Assembly: GCF_019175365.1 (NCBI RefSeq)
Contig: NZ_CP059572.1
Span: 434,001 to 498,000 of the forward strand
Reading direction: 5' to 3'
Source: Actinomadura graeca
GTDB taxonomy: Bacteria > Actinomycetota > Actinomycetes > Streptosporangiales > Streptosporangiaceae
Length of the DNA stretch: 64,000 nucleotides
Each line of letters begins with the position of its first letter. The stretch's first letter is position 1. Below, one piece after another: positions 51,453 to 61,465 of this stretch. The notes under the pieces are model-generated. The model was given only the letters and a program-made list of their open reading frames with translations, was not told where the DNA came from and did not search any database. Position numbers and translations under genes: made by a program.

Positions 51453-51484
51453 AACCAGGCCACGACATAGAACCGACCTGGTTC
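51453..51484. promoter_or_regulatory. Inverted repeats upstream of the ArsR/SufR-like gene
   Basis: AACCAGG (51453-51459) and CCTGGTT (51477-51483) form a dyad of about 31 bases. GAACC-N5-GGTTC (51470-51484) is a second, nested dyad. Located between the regulator start (51435) and the FKBP stop (51511), a likely operator, or a terminator of the FKBP gene. Confidence 0.45.
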
Positions 51485-51510
51485 AGCCCTCGCCGGTCGG
51501 GGCAGGCGGC

Positions 51511-52437
51511 TCAGTGCGCGCCGAGAACGTCCACGACGAACACCAGCGTGTCCGACCCCTTGATCCCCGCCTGCGCCAGCCCCTTCGCCCCATACCCCAG
51601 CGACGGCGGCACCACCAGCAGCATCCGGCTCCCCACCCGCTGCCCCACCAGCCCCTGATCCCAGCCCTTCATCACCTGGCCGGTACCCACCGTCACCCCG
51701 TTCGGATGCCCCGCCGCCCACGACGAACCGAACGTCCGACCGTCCCTCCAGAAGAACCCCGCATACTGCACCGCCAGCAACTGGCCCTTCCGCACCACCG
51801 GGCCGTCCCCCAGCACCAGCGTCCGCACCACCAACCCCTTCGGCGGCGCCGCCCGCGGAACCGTCACACTCGGCGCCCCGCCCCCCGACACCCTCGGCAA
51901 CCCCGGATCACCCAGCGGCGGCTCCGCCCTCCCATGCGGCCCCGCCGACGCCGAATACACCCCCCGCACGTCCAGGACGTACACCAGCGTGTCATCACCG
52001 CCGATCTGCCGCGCGGCGTTCCCCTGCTCCCCGAACCCGTCCTTCGGCGGAATCGACGCCACCACCCGCGACCCCACCCGCGCACCCTCGAACGCCCGCC
52101 GCAGCCCCGGCACCACACCCCACGTCGGAAACGCCTCCGGCCGCCCCGCCGCGAAACTGCTCGCCAGCAGCTTCCGCCCGCTCCGGCTCCACCGGTAACC
52201 GACATAATCGGCCACCACCAGATCACCCTTGCGCGCCCCCGCACCCCGGCCGTCCGACAGCGTCTTCACCGCCAGCGAACCACCCGGCGCCCCCTTCGGG
52301 AACGACACCTCCGGAAGCCGCCCGAAATCGCCCCTCACCGTCACCCGCACACCACCGCCGTCCGAACACCCCGCCGCGAACACGGACGGCACGGCCAGCA
52401 GGACGGCCACGGACACGACGGCGGAACGACTGCGCAT
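51511..52437 (-). CDS. FKBP-type peptidyl-prolyl isomerase lipoprotein with two FKBP domains
   Basis: 308 residues. Signal peptide with lipobox FAAGC (Cys24). First FKBP-like domain about 70-160 (GDLVVADYVGYRW...FGEQGNAARQIGGDDTLVYVLDV) is degenerate. Second about 215-308 is canonical (GQLLAVQYAGFFWRDGRTFGSSW, VMKGWDQGLVGQRVGSRMLLVVPPSLGYGAKG, DTLVFVVDVLGA). Folds secreted proteins at the membrane surface. FKBP genes next to pafA are a familiar arrangement. -10 TAGGGT at 52482-52487. Confidence 0.9.
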   Translation of the reverse strand: MRSRSAVVSVAVLLAVPSVFAAGCSDGGGVRVTVRGDFGRLPEVSFPKGAPGGSLAVKTLSDGRGAGARKGDLVVADYVGYRWSRSGRKLLASSFAAGRPEAFPTWGVVPGLRRAFEGARVGSRVVASIPPKDGFGEQGNAARQIGGDDTLVYVLDVRGVYSASAGPHGRAEPPLGDPGLPRVSGGGAPSVTVPRAAPPKGLVVRTLVLGDGPVVRKGQLLAVQYAGFFWRDGRTFGSSWAAGHPNGVTVGTGQVMKGWDQGLVGQRVGSRMLLVVPPSLGYGAKGLAQAGIKGSDTLVFVVDVLGAH

Positions 52438-52481
52438 ACGGACGGTCCTTCACAGGGGGTGACGGGCGCTGCTGCGCGCTC

Positions 52482-52487
52482 ACCCTA
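52482..52487 (-). promoter_or_regulatory. FKBP gene -10 element TAGGGT
   Basis: Minus-strand TAGGGT about 45 bases upstream of the ATG. The same hexamer recurs before pafA, prcB, pup and arc. Confidence 0.4.
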
Positions 52488-52553
52488 CCCCCGCGTGACC
52501 AGCCGATAGCCACAGACGCACCACACCGGCACACCGGGCACACCCCACCGCCA

Positions 52554-52569
52554 GGGCGCTCCAGCGCCC
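52554..52569 (-). terminator. pafA terminator hairpin
   Basis: GGGCGCT and AGCGCCC arms with a two-base centre, 16 bases past the pafA stop. No T tract. Confidence 0.6.
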
Positions 52570-52585
52570 GCGACCACAGCGGCCG

Positions 52586-53944
52586 CTACATCCCCGCGAT
52601 CAGCTTGTCGACCCGCTCGTCGACCGACCGGAACGGGTCCTTGCACAAGACAGTGCGCTGCGCCTGGTCGTTCAGCTTCAGATGCACCCAGTCCACCGTG
52701 AAATCACGCCGCTTCTCCTGCGCCTTCCGGATGAACTCACCCCGCAGCCGCGCCCGCGTCGTCTGCGGCGGCACCGACTTCGCCTCGAAGATGTCCAGAT
52801 CCCGCGACACCCGCTCCACCGACCCCCGCTTCTCCAGCAGATAGTACAGACCGCGATCACGATGCACATCGTGATACGCCAGATCCAGCTGCGCCACACG
52901 CGGCGACGACAGCGGCAGATCGTACTTGCGCCGGTACCGCTCGATCAGCTTGTACTTCGTCACCCAGTCGATCTCACGGGACACCAGATCCAGATCCCCC
53001 GTCTCCACCGCCCGCAACGTCCGCTCCCACAACTCCAGCACACGCTTCGCCGTCGCGTCCCCGCCCCGCGCGTCCACGAAGTCCCGCGCCTTCCCGAAAT
53101 ACTCCCTCTGGATCTCCAGCGAACTCGCCTCGCGCCCGTTCGCCAGCCGCACCTTCCGCCGGCCCGTCATGTCATGACTGACCTCCCGGATCGCCCGGAT
53201 CGGGTTCTCCAGCGTAAGGTCGCGCATCACCACGCCCGCCTCGATCATCCGCAGCACCAGGTCGGTCGCGCCGACCTTCAGCAGCATCGTCGTCTCGCTC
53301 ATGTTCGAGTCACCGACGATCACATGCAGCCTTCTGAACCGCTCCGCGTCCGCATGCGGCTCATCACGCGTATTGATGATCGGACGAGACCGCGTCGTCG
53401 CCGACGACACGCCCTCCCAAATGTGCTCCGCCCGCTGCGACACGCAGTACACCGCACCCCGCGGCGTCTGCAGCACCTTCCCCGCACCACAGATGATCTG
53501 ACGCGTCACCAGATACGGGATCAGGACGTCCGCGAGCCTCCCGAACTCCCCGTGCCGCCCCACCAGATAGTTCTCATGACAGCCGTACGAGTTCCCCGCC
53601 GAATCCGTGTTGTTCTTGAACAGATAGATGTCACCCGCGATGCCCTCCTCCCGGAGCCGCCGCTCGGCATCGACCAGCAACCCCTCCAGGATCCGCTCCC
53701 CCGCCTTGTCATGCGTCACCAGATCCACGACACTGTCGCACTCCGGCGTCGCATACTCCGGGTGACTGCCCACATCCAGGTAGAGCCGCGCGCCATTGCG
53801 CAGGAACACGTTGCTGCTACGGCCCCACGACACCACCCGCCGGAACAGATAGCGCGCCACCTCATCAGGTGACAGCCGCCGCTGACCGCGGAAGGTACAG
53901 GTGACGCCGTACTCGTTCTCAAGCCCGAAAATGCGCCTGTCCAC
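52586..53944 (-). CDS. pafA: Pup ligase PafA
   Basis: 452 residues, usual length. Carboxylate-amine ligase that joins the C-terminal Glu of Pup to target lysines with ATP. N-terminal FGLENEYG carries catalytic Glu9; [21 protein letters not shown] carries Asp57; also [35 protein letters not shown] and [21 protein letters not shown] start six bases from TAGGGT (53951-53956), so leaderless. Separated from prcA by 315 bases, so it has its own promoter. Confidence 0.97.
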   Translation of the reverse strand: MDRRIFGLENEYGVTCTFRGQRRLSPDEVARYLFRRVVSWGRSSNVFLRNGARLYLDVGSHPEYATPECDSVVDLVTHDKAGERILEGLLVDAERRLREEGIAGDIYLFKNNTDSAGNSYGCHENYLVGRHGEFGRLADVLIPYLVTRQIICGAGKVLQTPRGAVYCVSQRAEHIWEGVSSATTRSRPIINTRDEPHADAERFRRLHVIVGDSNMSETTMLLKVGATDLVLRMIEAGVVMRDLTLENPIRAIREVSHDMTGRRKVRLANGREASSLEIQREYFGKARDFVDARGGDATAKRVLELWERTLRAVETGDLDLVSREIDWVTKYKLIERYRRKYDLPLSSPRVAQLDLAYHDVHRDRGLYYLLEKRGSVERVSRDLDIFEAKSVPPQTTRARLRGEFIRKAQEKRRDFTVDWVHLKLNDQAQRTVLCKDPFRSVDERVDKLIAGM

Positions 53945-54259
53945 ACCAAGACCCTATGCGGCCCGGCCCGGTCTTGGCAGTCTCTGAAGCACACCGTTTC
54001 CACAACGCCCCAGACGACAGGACCCGCCGCAGCCGGGCGGCCCCAGCCACCCCGCCACGACGGGCCACAACCACCCCCGGCCGCCCGACGACGGCCCCGG
54101 ACCCAGGCCGATACCGGACTGGATCTCCATCCGGATCGGACCGGCTCGGGCTCCGGACGGCCCCGCGCGGCCCGGCCCCGGGCCGCCCCCGGCTCGGGCT
54201 CCGGGCGGGACTTACAGGCTTAGACCGCCCCTGCCCGGACTCCGGAGACGAAGATCCCG
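53945..54259 (-). promoter_or_regulatory. pafA promoter region and prcBA terminator region
   Basis: The pafA -10 is TAGGGT at 53951-53956. GGCCCGG/CCGGGCC (54169-54184) is a hairpin about 75 bases past the prcA stop, probably its terminator. CCGGCTCGGGCTCCGG occurs twice as an exact 16-base direct repeat (54141-54156 and 54189-54204). No gene seen. Confidence 0.5.
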
Positions 54260-55009
54260 TCAGTCCTCGTCCGCATCCTCCGACGACGCCGACCCGGCCT
54301 CCGCGGACCCGGACGCGCCACCGTCCTCACCGAGGAGATCCTCGATCCGCCGCGCCGTCAACCGCTTGAACAACCGGTGCTCACGATTGCGGTCCAGCAC
54401 CGCCACCTCAAGCGACGTCGCCTCCAGGCGCCGCTCCGAATCCTGCGCCTCCAGCGCCCGGACCGCCGTCCGCAACGCGTCCGCCAACGACGAACCCTCC
54501 CGGTACCCGTCCTTCAGCGCCTGCGCCACCGCGTCCGCCTGACCGCCCATCGCCACGTAGCCGTGCTCATCGGCCACCGACCCGTCGAACGTCAACCGGT
54601 AGATCTGGTCCGTCTCCGCGTCATCGCCCACCTCCGCGACGACCAGCTCCACCTCGTACGGCTTGTTCGTCTCCGTGAAGATCGTCCCCAGCGACTGCGC
54701 GTACACGTTCGCCAGCCCCCGCGCCGTCACATCACGACGGTCGTACTGGTACCCGTTGATGTCCGCGTACCGCACCCCGCCCAGCCGCAGGTTCTCGAAC
54801 TCGTTGTACTTCCCCACCGCCGCGAACGCGATCCGGTCGTAGATCTCACTGATCTTGTGCAGCGCCCGCGACGGATTGTCCGCCACGAACAAGATGCCAT
54901 CGTCGTACTGCAGCACCACGACACTGCGGCCACGCGAAATACCCTTCCGCGCATAGTCCGCCTTGTCCTTCATCTGCTGTTCAGGCGACACATAGAACGG
55001 CATGGACAC
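54260..55009 (-). CDS. prcA: Proteasome alpha subunit
   Basis: 249 residues. N-terminal [30 protein letters not shown] forms the outer-ring gate. There is no catalytic Thr, as for alpha subunits. Ends in an acidic Ser/Glu/Asp tail. Starts 15 bases after prcB; the two are coupled. Forms the outer rings of the 20S core that meet Arc. Confidence 0.97.
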   Translation of the reverse strand: MSMPFYVSPEQQMKDKADYARKGISRGRSVVVLQYDDGILFVADNPSRALHKISEIYDRIAFAAVGKYNEFENLRLGGVRYADINGYQYDRRDVTARGLANVYAQSLGTIFTETNKPYEVELVVAEVGDDAETDQIYRLTFDGSVADEHGYVAMGGQADAVAQALKDGYREGSSLADALRTAVRALEAQDSERRLEATSLEVAVLDRNREHRLFKRLTARRIEDLLGEDGGASGSAEAGSASSEDADED

Positions 55010-55024
55010 CGAACTGGATCCCTT

Positions 55025-55870
55025 CTATCGCAGCGGGGCGGACGGCCCGCCCGGCGAGTCGTAACGTCCCTCGACCACCGAACGCGCCACCGCGCCCACC
55101 TCGTCCTCACCGAGCCGGCGATACCCGTCCGACGTCACCACCGCCACCACGGGGAAGATCCCCCGCGTCAGATCCGGGCCCCCCGTCGCCGAATCGTCGT
55201 CCGCCGCGTCGTACAACGCCTGCACGCACACCAGCGCCGCGTCGTCCACCGACAGGTCCGCCCGGTACAGCTTCTTCAACGCGCCCCGCGCGAACACCGA
55301 ACCCGAACCGATCGAGTAGAAGTCCCGCTCCTCGTACCGGCCGCCCGCCGGATCGTAGGAGAAGATCCGCCCCCCGTCGCGCTCCTCGTCGTACCCCGCG
55401 AACAACGGCACCACCGCCAGCCCCTGCATCGCCATGCCCAGGTTCTGCCGCACCATCGTCGCCAGCCGGTTCGCCTTCCCCTCCACCGACAGCGTCCTGC
55501 CCTCACGCTTCTCGTAGTGCTCCAGCTCCACCTGGAACAGCCGCACCATCTCGATCCCGATGCCCGCCGTCCCCGCGATCGCGATCGCCGAGAACTCGTC
55601 CGCTCGGAACACCTTCTCGATGTCACGCTGGGCGATCACGTTCCCCGCCGTCGCCCGCCGGTCCCCCGCCATCACCACCCCGCCGGGGAACCCCACCGCG
55701 ACGATCGTCGTGCCATGCGGGATCTCATCCCCCACCGGGCCCGCCGGAAGGGTCCGCCTTCCGGGCAGCAGCTCCGGAGAGTACGCCCCCAGGAACTCCG
55801 TGAACGACGACGACCCAGGGCTGGCGAACAGCCCCGGCAGACGTCCGGTGTGCGAATCGTGGGACGCCAC
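55025..55870 (-). CDS. prcB: Proteasome beta subunit (catalytic)
   Basis: 281 residues. A 53-residue propeptide ends at HG, and Thr54 of [11 protein letters not shown] becomes the N-terminal nucleophile. Other blocks: [51 protein letters not shown]-independent hydrolysis inside the core. -10 TAGGGT at 55936-55941 precedes it. A 182-base gap separates it from the endonuclease VII gene. Confidence 0.97.
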   Translation of the reverse strand: MASHDSHTGRLPGLFASPGSSSFTEFLGAYSPELLPGRRTLPAGPVGDEIPHGTTIVAVGFPGGVVMAGDRRATAGNVIAQRDIEKVFRADEFSAIAIAGTAGIGIEMVRLFQVELEHYEKREGRTLSVEGKANRLATMVRQNLGMAMQGLAVVPLFAGYDEERDGGRIFSYDPAGGRYEERDFYSIGSGSVFARGALKKLYRADLSVDDAALVCVQALYDAADDDSATGGPDLTRGIFPVVAVVTSDGYRRLGEDEVGAVARSVVEGRYDSPGGPSAPLR

Positions 55871-55935
55871 GCGACTCCCTTCCCTCCGTCATGGCACCGG
55901 CTCCTCCACAACCCCGCCGGTGCGGGACGACTACG

Positions 55936-55941
55936 ACCCTA
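55936..55941 (-). promoter_or_regulatory. prcBA -10 element TAGGGT
   Basis: Minus-strand TAGGGT, about 60 bases of leader before prcB. The surrounding gap shows nothing else clear. Confidence 0.4.
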
Positions 55942-56052
55942 CTGTTCACCGTCGCCCACCGCATGCCGCGTGATCCCCAGTCCAGTCCGCCCACGGCGAA
56001 CCCACCCGAACCGCATCCGGCGGCCCTTCACCGGAGCCCTCACTGGGAGCCC

Positions 56053-57231
56053 TCATCCTGCGCCCGCGTACTCCTCGACCATCGTCCTGTACGACTCGGT
56101 GAGGTCCCTCAGCCCCCGAGTGAGCCACGTCGGACCCTCATGGTCGTCATCCACCCGCCACACGCTGGACCGATGCCGTCCGTCCGCCTCCCGATACTCC
56201 GCCCAGCCGTCCACCGGCACCGTCCCCGGATCGACGTCAGGCAGGGTGAACGACAGCCGAGTGCCCCCGCCGGCCGCCGGGACCTCCGTCACCAGCCGCC
56301 CCAGGACGTAGTCCGCCGCGCGGCGCAGCGAGACGGGATCATCGTCCAGCTGTCCCATTCCCGTATTGCAGCCCCCGCACGCCATGCCCCGCACGGCTCC
56401 GGAAATGTGATCGTGGTCGACATGCTCCGCCGGAACGTCCCAGCACACCGCGCACAGCCCACCCTGGATACCGAGCAGCCACCGCGCGTCCTCGTCGTTG
56501 ATCCCGTACTTCTGACGCAGGTGGTAATGCCGTGCCGTGCCCACCGAATCGGACCTTCCGGACCATCGAGGATCGCGCCGCTTGCGCTCAGGGCCGCCCA
56601 TCACGGCGGCATCGAGTTCGAGCCTCATCCTCCTCGCGTGCGGCCCACGAAGTTCCACGTAGTCCGCGGCGTCACCCAGGCAGCGCGGGTCGTCGTGGAA
56701 CTGGCCGAGCGCTCCGTTGCACCGGAAGCAGAGGATTCCCCTGACGACGCCCGTGAGATGGCTGTGGTCAACCTGCTTCGCCTCCGCGCGCAGACAGATG
56801 ACACAGACGCCGCCCTGCCGGACGATCATCTGATCCACCTGCTCCTCCGTGAGGCCGTAGCGAAGCTTCAGGAGGTAGTTGCGGTCGCTTCCGTAGAGGC
56901 GTTGCTTCGTTTCGGCCATGACCTTGTTATGACATGGCCGACAGTAGGTAGTGAGGCCCGATGCAGCGGCACGGTTCTTACCGAACTCGCCGACCGGCTT
57001 GGTTTCCTGGCACTGCGCACAGTACTTCATTCCCTCAGGGACGGCCGAGTGCCGCCGGAAAGTGCGCGTTTTCTTACCCAGTCGGGCTTGCCGCTTTCTA
57101 TAGGTCGCCGCGTTGCGCAGGGCGAAGCACTCCTTGCAGTAGAGCGCCAGGCCGTCAGCGGACGCTTTTCTTTTCGAGAATTCTGCGGCGCTCTTCACTT
57201 GGCCGCAATCTCGACACCGCTTATCAGACAT
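56053..57231 (-). CDS. Tandem endonuclease VII/HNH protein with N-terminal zinc knuckles
   Basis: 392 residues. The first part has two paired zinc knuckles: CRDC (6-9) with CKEC (32-35), and CAQC (71-74) with CRPC (97-100). Two endonuclease-VII-type HNH modules follow. The first has CVIC (143-146), VDHSH (154-158) and CFRCN (168-172). The second has CAVC (260-263), VDHDH (271-275) and CGGCN (285-289). A C-terminal domain (about 320-392) is unknown. Recombination endonuclease VII of phages resolves branched DNA. It lies between pup and prcB in the proteasome cluster. TAACGT seven bases before ATG suggests a leaderless start. Confidence 0.85.
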   Translation of the reverse strand: MSDKRCRDCGQVKSAAEFSKRKASADGLALYCKECFALRNAATYRKRQARLGKKTRTFRRHSAVPEGMKYCAQCQETKPVGEFGKNRAAASGLTTYCRPCHNKVMAETKQRLYGSDRNYLLKLRYGLTEEQVDQMIVRQGGVCVICLRAEAKQVDHSHLTGVVRGILCFRCNGALGQFHDDPRCLGDAADYVELRGPHARRMRLELDAAVMGGPERKRRDPRWSGRSDSVGTARHYHLRQKYGINDEDARWLLGIQGGLCAVCWDVPAEHVDHDHISGAVRGMACGGCNTGMGQLDDDPVSLRRAADYVLGRLVTEVPAAGGGTRLSFTLPDVDPGTVPVDGWAEYREADGRHRSSVWRVDDDHEGPTWLTRGLRDLTESYRTMVEEYAGAG

Positions 57232-57238
57232 GGGCAGG

Positions 57239-57244
57239 ACGTTA
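57239..57244 (-). promoter_or_regulatory. -10 element of endonuclease VII gene (leaderless)
   Basis: Minus-strand TAACGT is followed by seven bases and the ATG. No ribosome site. Confidence 0.45.
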
Positions 57245-57348
57245 CCGTCCCGCCCATGCCCTGGCAGCGCTTTTAGGGAATCGACGTCGGATTACCTGGT
57301 GGAGAACCGACCTCCATCGGCACTATCCGACATGTCCAATTTTATGTG

Positions 57349-57558
57349 TCACTGTCCGCCTTTTTGGACGTAACTACGGATGAATTCCTCTGCATTTTCT
57401 TCGAGGACTTCGTCAATTTCATCGAGAATTGCGTCGACGTCGTCGGTGAGCTTGTCCTGGCGCTCTTGGACGTCCTCGGTCGTCGTGGCCTCGGTCTCCT
57501 CGACCTCTTCCGTGCGCCGGGTGGTCTGCTTCTGACCGCCGGTGTCCTTCGTGGCCAT
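57349..57558 (-). CDS. pup: Prokaryotic ubiquitin-like protein Pup
   Basis: 69 residues from ATG 57558. Disordered N-terminal part (MATKDTGGQKQTTRR) and the central helix DKLTDDVDAILDEIDEVLEENAEEFIRSYVQKGGQ that binds Arc. It ends in GGQ, so Dop must deamidate the Gln before ligation. ATG has GGAGGTACGG upstream. -10 TAGGGT at 57588-57593. Confidence 0.98.
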   Translation of the reverse strand: MATKDTGGQKQTTRRTEEVEETEATTTEDVQERQDKLTDDVDAILDEIDEVLEENAEEFIRSYVQKGGQ

Positions 57559-57587
57559 TCCGTACCTCCGCTCTGCCGGTACCCCCA

Positions 57588-57593
57588 ACCCTA
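57588..57593 (-). promoter_or_regulatory. pup -10 element TAGGGT
   Basis: Minus-strand TAGGGT in GAGATAGGGT, giving a leader of about 25 bases with GGAGG. Confidence 0.45.
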
Positions 57594-57683
57594 TCTCCGA
57601 TCTTCTGCGGCGAACGGATCTGCCGGTCCGTCGCGCCGCCACGACGGCGTCGGGGGGCCTGCTCCGGTTATCGCCCCCCGGCC

Positions 57684-57775
57684 GGTCACTGAAACGGGCA
57701 TAGCGGTCACAAAACCGAGACGTCCGACAAAGGTGCAGGTCAGCACGTACGTTCGACTTCGATAGTGGCGCTATC
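57684..57775. repeat. CGGTCAC direct repeat and small palindrome between dop and pup
   Basis: GGTCAC occurs at 57684-57689 and 57705-57710, 21 bases apart (two helical turns), about 95-120 bases upstream of the pup -10. Farther up GATAG-N5-CTATC (57761-57775) is a small dyad. Either might be a regulator site. The 294-base gap holds no gene. Confidence 0.4.
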
Positions 57776-57852
57776 CAGCGGGGGCGTCCACCTGCGGCGG
57801 CCCGAGCGCCGGGGTGGCTTGCGGTGGCTGTGAGCGCCTGTGAGGGGCTGTG

Positions 57853-59370
57853 TCAGCTCTGGCCGGTCAGGGTGGCCACAAGGTCGGCCGCGGTGCGGCA
57901 GCGGTCCAGGAGGGCGCCCACGTGCTGTCTGGTGCCGCGCAGGGGCTCCAGGGTGGGGACGCGCTGGAGGGACTCGCGGCCGGGGACGTCGAAGATGACG
58001 GAGTCCCAGGACGCGGCGGCGACGGATTCCGCGTATTGGCGCAGGCAGCGGCCGCGGAAGTAGGCGCGGGTGTCCTCGGGCGGGTCCTCGATGGCGGACT
58101 CGACCTGGGCCTCGGTGACGACGCGCTCGATGCGGTTCCGGGCGACGAGGCGGTTGTAGAGGCCCTTGTCGGGGCGGATGTCGGTGTACTGGAGGTCGAC
58201 GAGCTGGAGGCGCGGGTGGGACCAGTCGAGGCCGTCGCGGCTGCGGTAACCCTCCAGCAGTTCGAGTTTGGCGACCCAGTCGAGTTCGCGGGAGAGCTGC
58301 ATCGGGTCGTCGCCGAGCCGGTGCAGGACGGATTCCCAGCGGTCGAGGACGTCCTTCGTCATGTCGTCGACGTCGGAGCCGAATCGGTCCTCGACGTATT
58401 TGCGGGACTGCTCCAGGTACTCCATCTGGAGCTGGACGGCGGTCATCTTGCGGCCGTCGCGGAGGGTGAGCAGGTGCTTGCACGACGGGTCGTGGGAGAC
58501 GGCGCGGAGTGCGGCGACGGGCATGTCGACGGAGAGGTCGACGGTGAGGAAGCCGTCCTCGATCATGGCGAGGACGAGGGCCGTGGTGCCGAGCTTGAGG
58601 TAGGTGGACAGCTCGGCCATGTTGGCGTCGCCGATGATCACGTGCAGGCGCCGGTACTTCTCGGGGTCGGCGTGGGGCTCGTCGCGGGTGTTGATGATGG
58701 GGCGTTTGAGGGTGGTCTCCAGGCCGACCTCGACCTCGAAGAAGTCGGCGCGCTGGCTGATCTGGAAGCCGTCGCCGCGGCCGTCGACGCCGATGCCGAC
58801 GCGGCCGGCGCCGCAGACGACCTGGCGGGAGACGAAGAAGGGGGTGAGGTGGCGGACGATGTCGGCGAAGGGCGTCTCGCGCTTCATGAGGTAGTTCTCA
58901 TGGCAGCCGTAGGAGGCGCCTTTGTTGTCGGTGTTGTTCTTGTAGAGCTGGATGGGGTGGGTGCCGGGGACGAGGGCGGCGCGTGCGGCGGCGTCGGCCA
59001 TGACGCGTTCGCCTGCTTTGTCCCAGGTGACGGCGTCGAGGGGGTTGGTGCACTCGGGTGCGGAGTACTCGGGGTGGGCGTGGTCGACGTAGAGGCGGGC
59101 GCCGTTGGTGAGGATGACGTTGGCGAGGCCGAGGTCCTCGTCGGTGAGCTGGCTGGGGTCGGCGACCTCTCTGGCGAGGTCGAAGCCGCGGGCGTCGCGG
59201 AGGGGGTTCTCCTCTTCGAAGTCCCATCGGGCCCTGCGGGCGCGTGCCGCCGATGCCGCGAGGTAGGCGTTGACGACCTGGGAGGAGGTCACCATCGCGT
59301 TGGCCCCTGGTTGGCCGGGTACGGAGATGCCGTACTCGGTCTCGATGCCCATCACCCGCCGAACGCTCAT
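57853..59370 (-). CDS. dop: Pup deamidase/depupylase Dop
   Basis: 505 residues. A paralogue of PafA with the Dop loop insertion (about 40-80, [21 protein letters not shown]). MGIETEYG carries Glu10; [19 protein letters not shown] carries the nucleophilic Asp96. Deamidates Pup-Gln to Pup-Glu and removes Pup from substrates. ATG at 59370, seven bases from TAGGCT (59378-59383): leaderless. 294 bases upstream of pup. Confidence 0.97.
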   Translation of the reverse strand: MSVRRVMGIETEYGISVPGQPGANAMVTSSQVVNAYLAASAARARRARWDFEEENPLRDARGFDLAREVADPSQLTDEDLGLANVILTNGARLYVDHAHPEYSAPECTNPLDAVTWDKAGERVMADAAARAALVPGTHPIQLYKNNTDNKGASYGCHENYLMKRETPFADIVRHLTPFFVSRQVVCGAGRVGIGVDGRGDGFQISQRADFFEVEVGLETTLKRPIINTRDEPHADPEKYRRLHVIIGDANMAELSTYLKLGTTALVLAMIEDGFLTVDLSVDMPVAALRAVSHDPSCKHLLTLRDGRKMTAVQLQMEYLEQSRKYVEDRFGSDVDDMTKDVLDRWESVLHRLGDDPMQLSRELDWVAKLELLEGYRSRDGLDWSHPRLQLVDLQYTDIRPDKGLYNRLVARNRIERVVTEAQVESAIEDPPEDTRAYFRGRCLRQYAESVAAASWDSVIFDVPGRESLQRVPTLEPLRGTRQHVGALLDRCRTAADLVATLTGQS

Positions 59371-59377
59371 ATCGTCG

Positions 59378-59383
59378 AGCCTA
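59378..59383 (-). promoter_or_regulatory. dop -10 element TAGGCT, leaderless start
   Basis: TAGGCT, seven bases, ATG on the minus strand. No ribosome site. Confidence 0.5.
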
Positions 59384-59480
59384 TCGGGGCGGCGGGGGTG
59401 GAGCCATGGGGCCGGTCTTGAGGGGCGCGCGCGGGGGTTCGCGGTGCGGCGCCGGAATGGTTCTTGGTCTGGGCGTGGAC

Positions 59481-59501
59481 GGGTGTGGGGGGTGGGGTGG
59501 G
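59481..59501 (+). repeat. G-quadruplex motif downstream of arc
   Basis: Runs of 3, 6, 4 and 3 G (59481-59483, 59487-59492, 59494-59497, 59499-59501) with loops of 1-3 bases. Differs in one base from the motif at 61518-61538 on the other side of arc. Confidence 0.6.
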
Positions 59502-59597
59502 CGGTGTGCGGCGTGGTGAGTTTTCCGGGTGTGTCGGGGCGTGGCGGGGGCGTGGGTGGCGGCGGGGCTGGGTGATGGGTCTCTCCGGTGAATGATC

Positions 59598-59632
59598 GCG
59601 CGGCGGCCTCCCTGGTGGGGGGACCGCCGCGC
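59598..59632 (-). terminator. arc terminator hairpin
   Basis: GCGCGGCGG (59598-59606) pairs with CCGCCGCGC (59624-59632), and CCTCCC with GGGGGG inside. It lies 22 bases past the arc stop on the minus strand. Confidence 0.75.
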
Positions 59633-59653
59633 GTGTCGTTTCGGTGTGGTGGG

Positions 59654-61417
59654 TCAGAGGTATTGGCCGGTGTTGGCGACGGTGTCGATGGACCGGCCGG
59701 CTTCGGCGCCCTTGGTTCCGGAGACGAGGGTGCGGATGTAGACGATCCGTTCGCCCTTCTTGCCGGAGATGCGGGCCCAGTCGTCGGGGTTGGTGGTGTT
59801 GGGGAGGTCTTCGTTCTCGCTGAACTCGTCGACGCAGGCGGCGAGGAGGTGGCTGACGCGCAGGCCCTTCTGGCCGGTGTCGAGGAACTGCTTGATGGCC
59901 ATCTTCTTGGCGCGGTCGACGATGTTCTGGATCATGGCGCCGGAGTTGAAGTCCTTGAAGTAGAGGACCTCTTTGTCTCCGTTGGCGTAGGTGACCTCCA
60001 GGAACCGGTTCTCGTCGGTCTCGGTGTACATGCGTTCGACGACGCGCTGGATCATGGCGTCGACGGTGACGTCCTCGGAGCCGCCGTGTTCCTTGACGTC
60101 GTCGGGGTGGAGCGGGAGGCCGCTGAGGATGTACTTGGAGAAGATGTCCTTGGCGGCCTCGGCGTCGGGGCGCTCGATTTTGATCTTGACGTCGAGGCGG
60201 CCCGGGCGCAGGATCGCGGGGTCGATCATGTCCTCGCGGTTGGAGGCGCCGATGACGATGACGTTCTCCAGGCCCTCGACCCCGTCGATCTCGCTGAGCA
60301 GCTGCGGGACGATGGTGTTCTCGACGTCGGAGGAGACTCCGGATCCGCGGGTGCGGAAGATGGAGTCCATCTCGTCGAAGAACACGATGACGGGGGTTCC
60401 GGCGGAGGCCTTCTCGCGGGCCCGTTGGAAGACGAGCCGGATGTGCCGTTCGGTTTCGCCGACGTACTTGTTGAGCAGTTCCGGGCCCTTGATGTTGAGG
60501 AAGAAGCTCTTGCCTTCCTGGCCGGTCTTCTCCGCGACCTGTTTGGCGAGGGAGTTGGCGACGGCCTTGGCGATGAGCGTCTTTCCGCAGCCGGGCGGCC
60601 CGTACAGGAGGACGCCCTTGGGGGGCCGGAGCTGGTGCTCACGGAAGAGGTCGGCGTGCAGGTAGGGAAGCTCGACGGCGTCGCGGATCATTTCGATCTG
60701 TGAGCCGAGGCCGCCGATCTCGTTGTAGGAGATGTCGGGGACCTCTTCGAGGACGAGTTCCTCGACCTCCGCCTTGTGGATCTTCTCGTAGGCGTATCCG
60801 GAGCGGGATTCGAGCATGAGGGAGTCGCCTGCGCGCAGGGGGACTCCGCGTAGCGGCTCGGCGAGTTTGATGACGCGTTCCTCGTCGGCGTGTGCGATGA
60901 CGAGGGCGCGTTCTCCGTCGTCGAAGAGCTCCTTGAGCATGACGACTTCGCCCTGCTCTTCGAAGGCGAGTGCTTCGACGATGTTGAGGGCCTCGTTGAG
61001 CATGACCTCTTGGCCGCGCTGGAGGTCGTCGACTTCGACGGCGGGGCTGACGTTGACGCGGAGTTTGCGCCCGCCGGTGAAGATGTCGACCGTTCCATCG
61101 TCGCGGGCTTCGAGGAAGACTCCGAATCCGGAGGGTGGTTGGGCGAGCCTGTCGACCTCCTCCTTGAGCGCCACGATCTGTTCGCGAGCCTCTTTGAGGG
61201 TCGCTACGAGTCGCTCGTTCTGTCCGGTTACGGCGGCCAGGTTGGCCTGTGCCTCATGGAGGCGTTCTTCAAGAACACGTACTTGGCGCGGGGATTCCGC
61301 GAGCTTGCGGCGCAGCACGGAGATCTCCTCCTCCAGGAAGGACACCTGCGTTTGGAGGTCTCTGACCTCCTTGTCGTGCTGCGCCCTGCGCGCCCCAGCA
61401 TCGTCACGAGCGGCCAC
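59654..61417 (-). CDS. arc: Proteasome-activating AAA ATPase Arc/Mpa
   Basis: 587 residues from GTG. N-terminal coiled coil (about 15-92) recruits Pup; two OB folds (about 95-225); AAA domain with Walker A GPPGCGKT (273-280), Walker [10 protein letters not shown] (about 344-352) and [12 protein letters not shown]-terminus ends GQYL, the penultimate Tyr motif that docks into PrcA. Unfolds pupylated proteins. -10 TAGGGT at 61460-61465 and GAGGAGG ribosome site. Confidence 0.97.
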   Translation of the reverse strand: MAARDDAGARRAQHDKEVRDLQTQVSFLEEEISVLRRKLAESPRQVRVLEERLHEAQANLAAVTGQNERLVATLKEAREQIVALKEEVDRLAQPPSGFGVFLEARDDGTVDIFTGGRKLRVNVSPAVEVDDLQRGQEVMLNEALNIVEALAFEEQGEVVMLKELFDDGERALVIAHADEERVIKLAEPLRGVPLRAGDSLMLESRSGYAYEKIHKAEVEELVLEEVPDISYNEIGGLGSQIEMIRDAVELPYLHADLFREHQLRPPKGVLLYGPPGCGKTLIAKAVANSLAKQVAEKTGQEGKSFFLNIKGPELLNKYVGETERHIRLVFQRAREKASAGTPVIVFFDEMDSIFRTRGSGVSSDVENTIVPQLLSEIDGVEGLENVIVIGASNREDMIDPAILRPGRLDVKIKIERPDAEAAKDIFSKYILSGLPLHPDDVKEHGGSEDVTVDAMIQRVVERMYTETDENRFLEVTYANGDKEVLYFKDFNSGAMIQNIVDRAKKMAIKQFLDTGQKGLRVSHLLAACVDEFSENEDLPNTTNPDDWARISGKKGERIVYIRTLVSGTKGAEAGRSIDTVANTGQYL

Positions 61418-61459
61418 GCCCCGTCACCTCCTCACGAAGAGAGCCGACGACCTACTGAG

Positions 61460-61465
61460 ACCCTA
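61460..61465 (-). promoter_or_regulatory. arc -10 element TAGGGT
   Basis: Minus-strand TAGGGT with TTACGG 16 bases upstream as a -35 candidate. The leader is about 35 bases. Confidence 0.5.

Noticed and set aside
54377..56311. 644-residue open frame opposite prcA/prcB
   Set aside because: His/Arg-rich shadow covering two certain proteasome genes.
57850..59421. 523-residue open frame opposite dop
   Set aside because: Gly/Val/Asp-rich antisense shadow of Dop.
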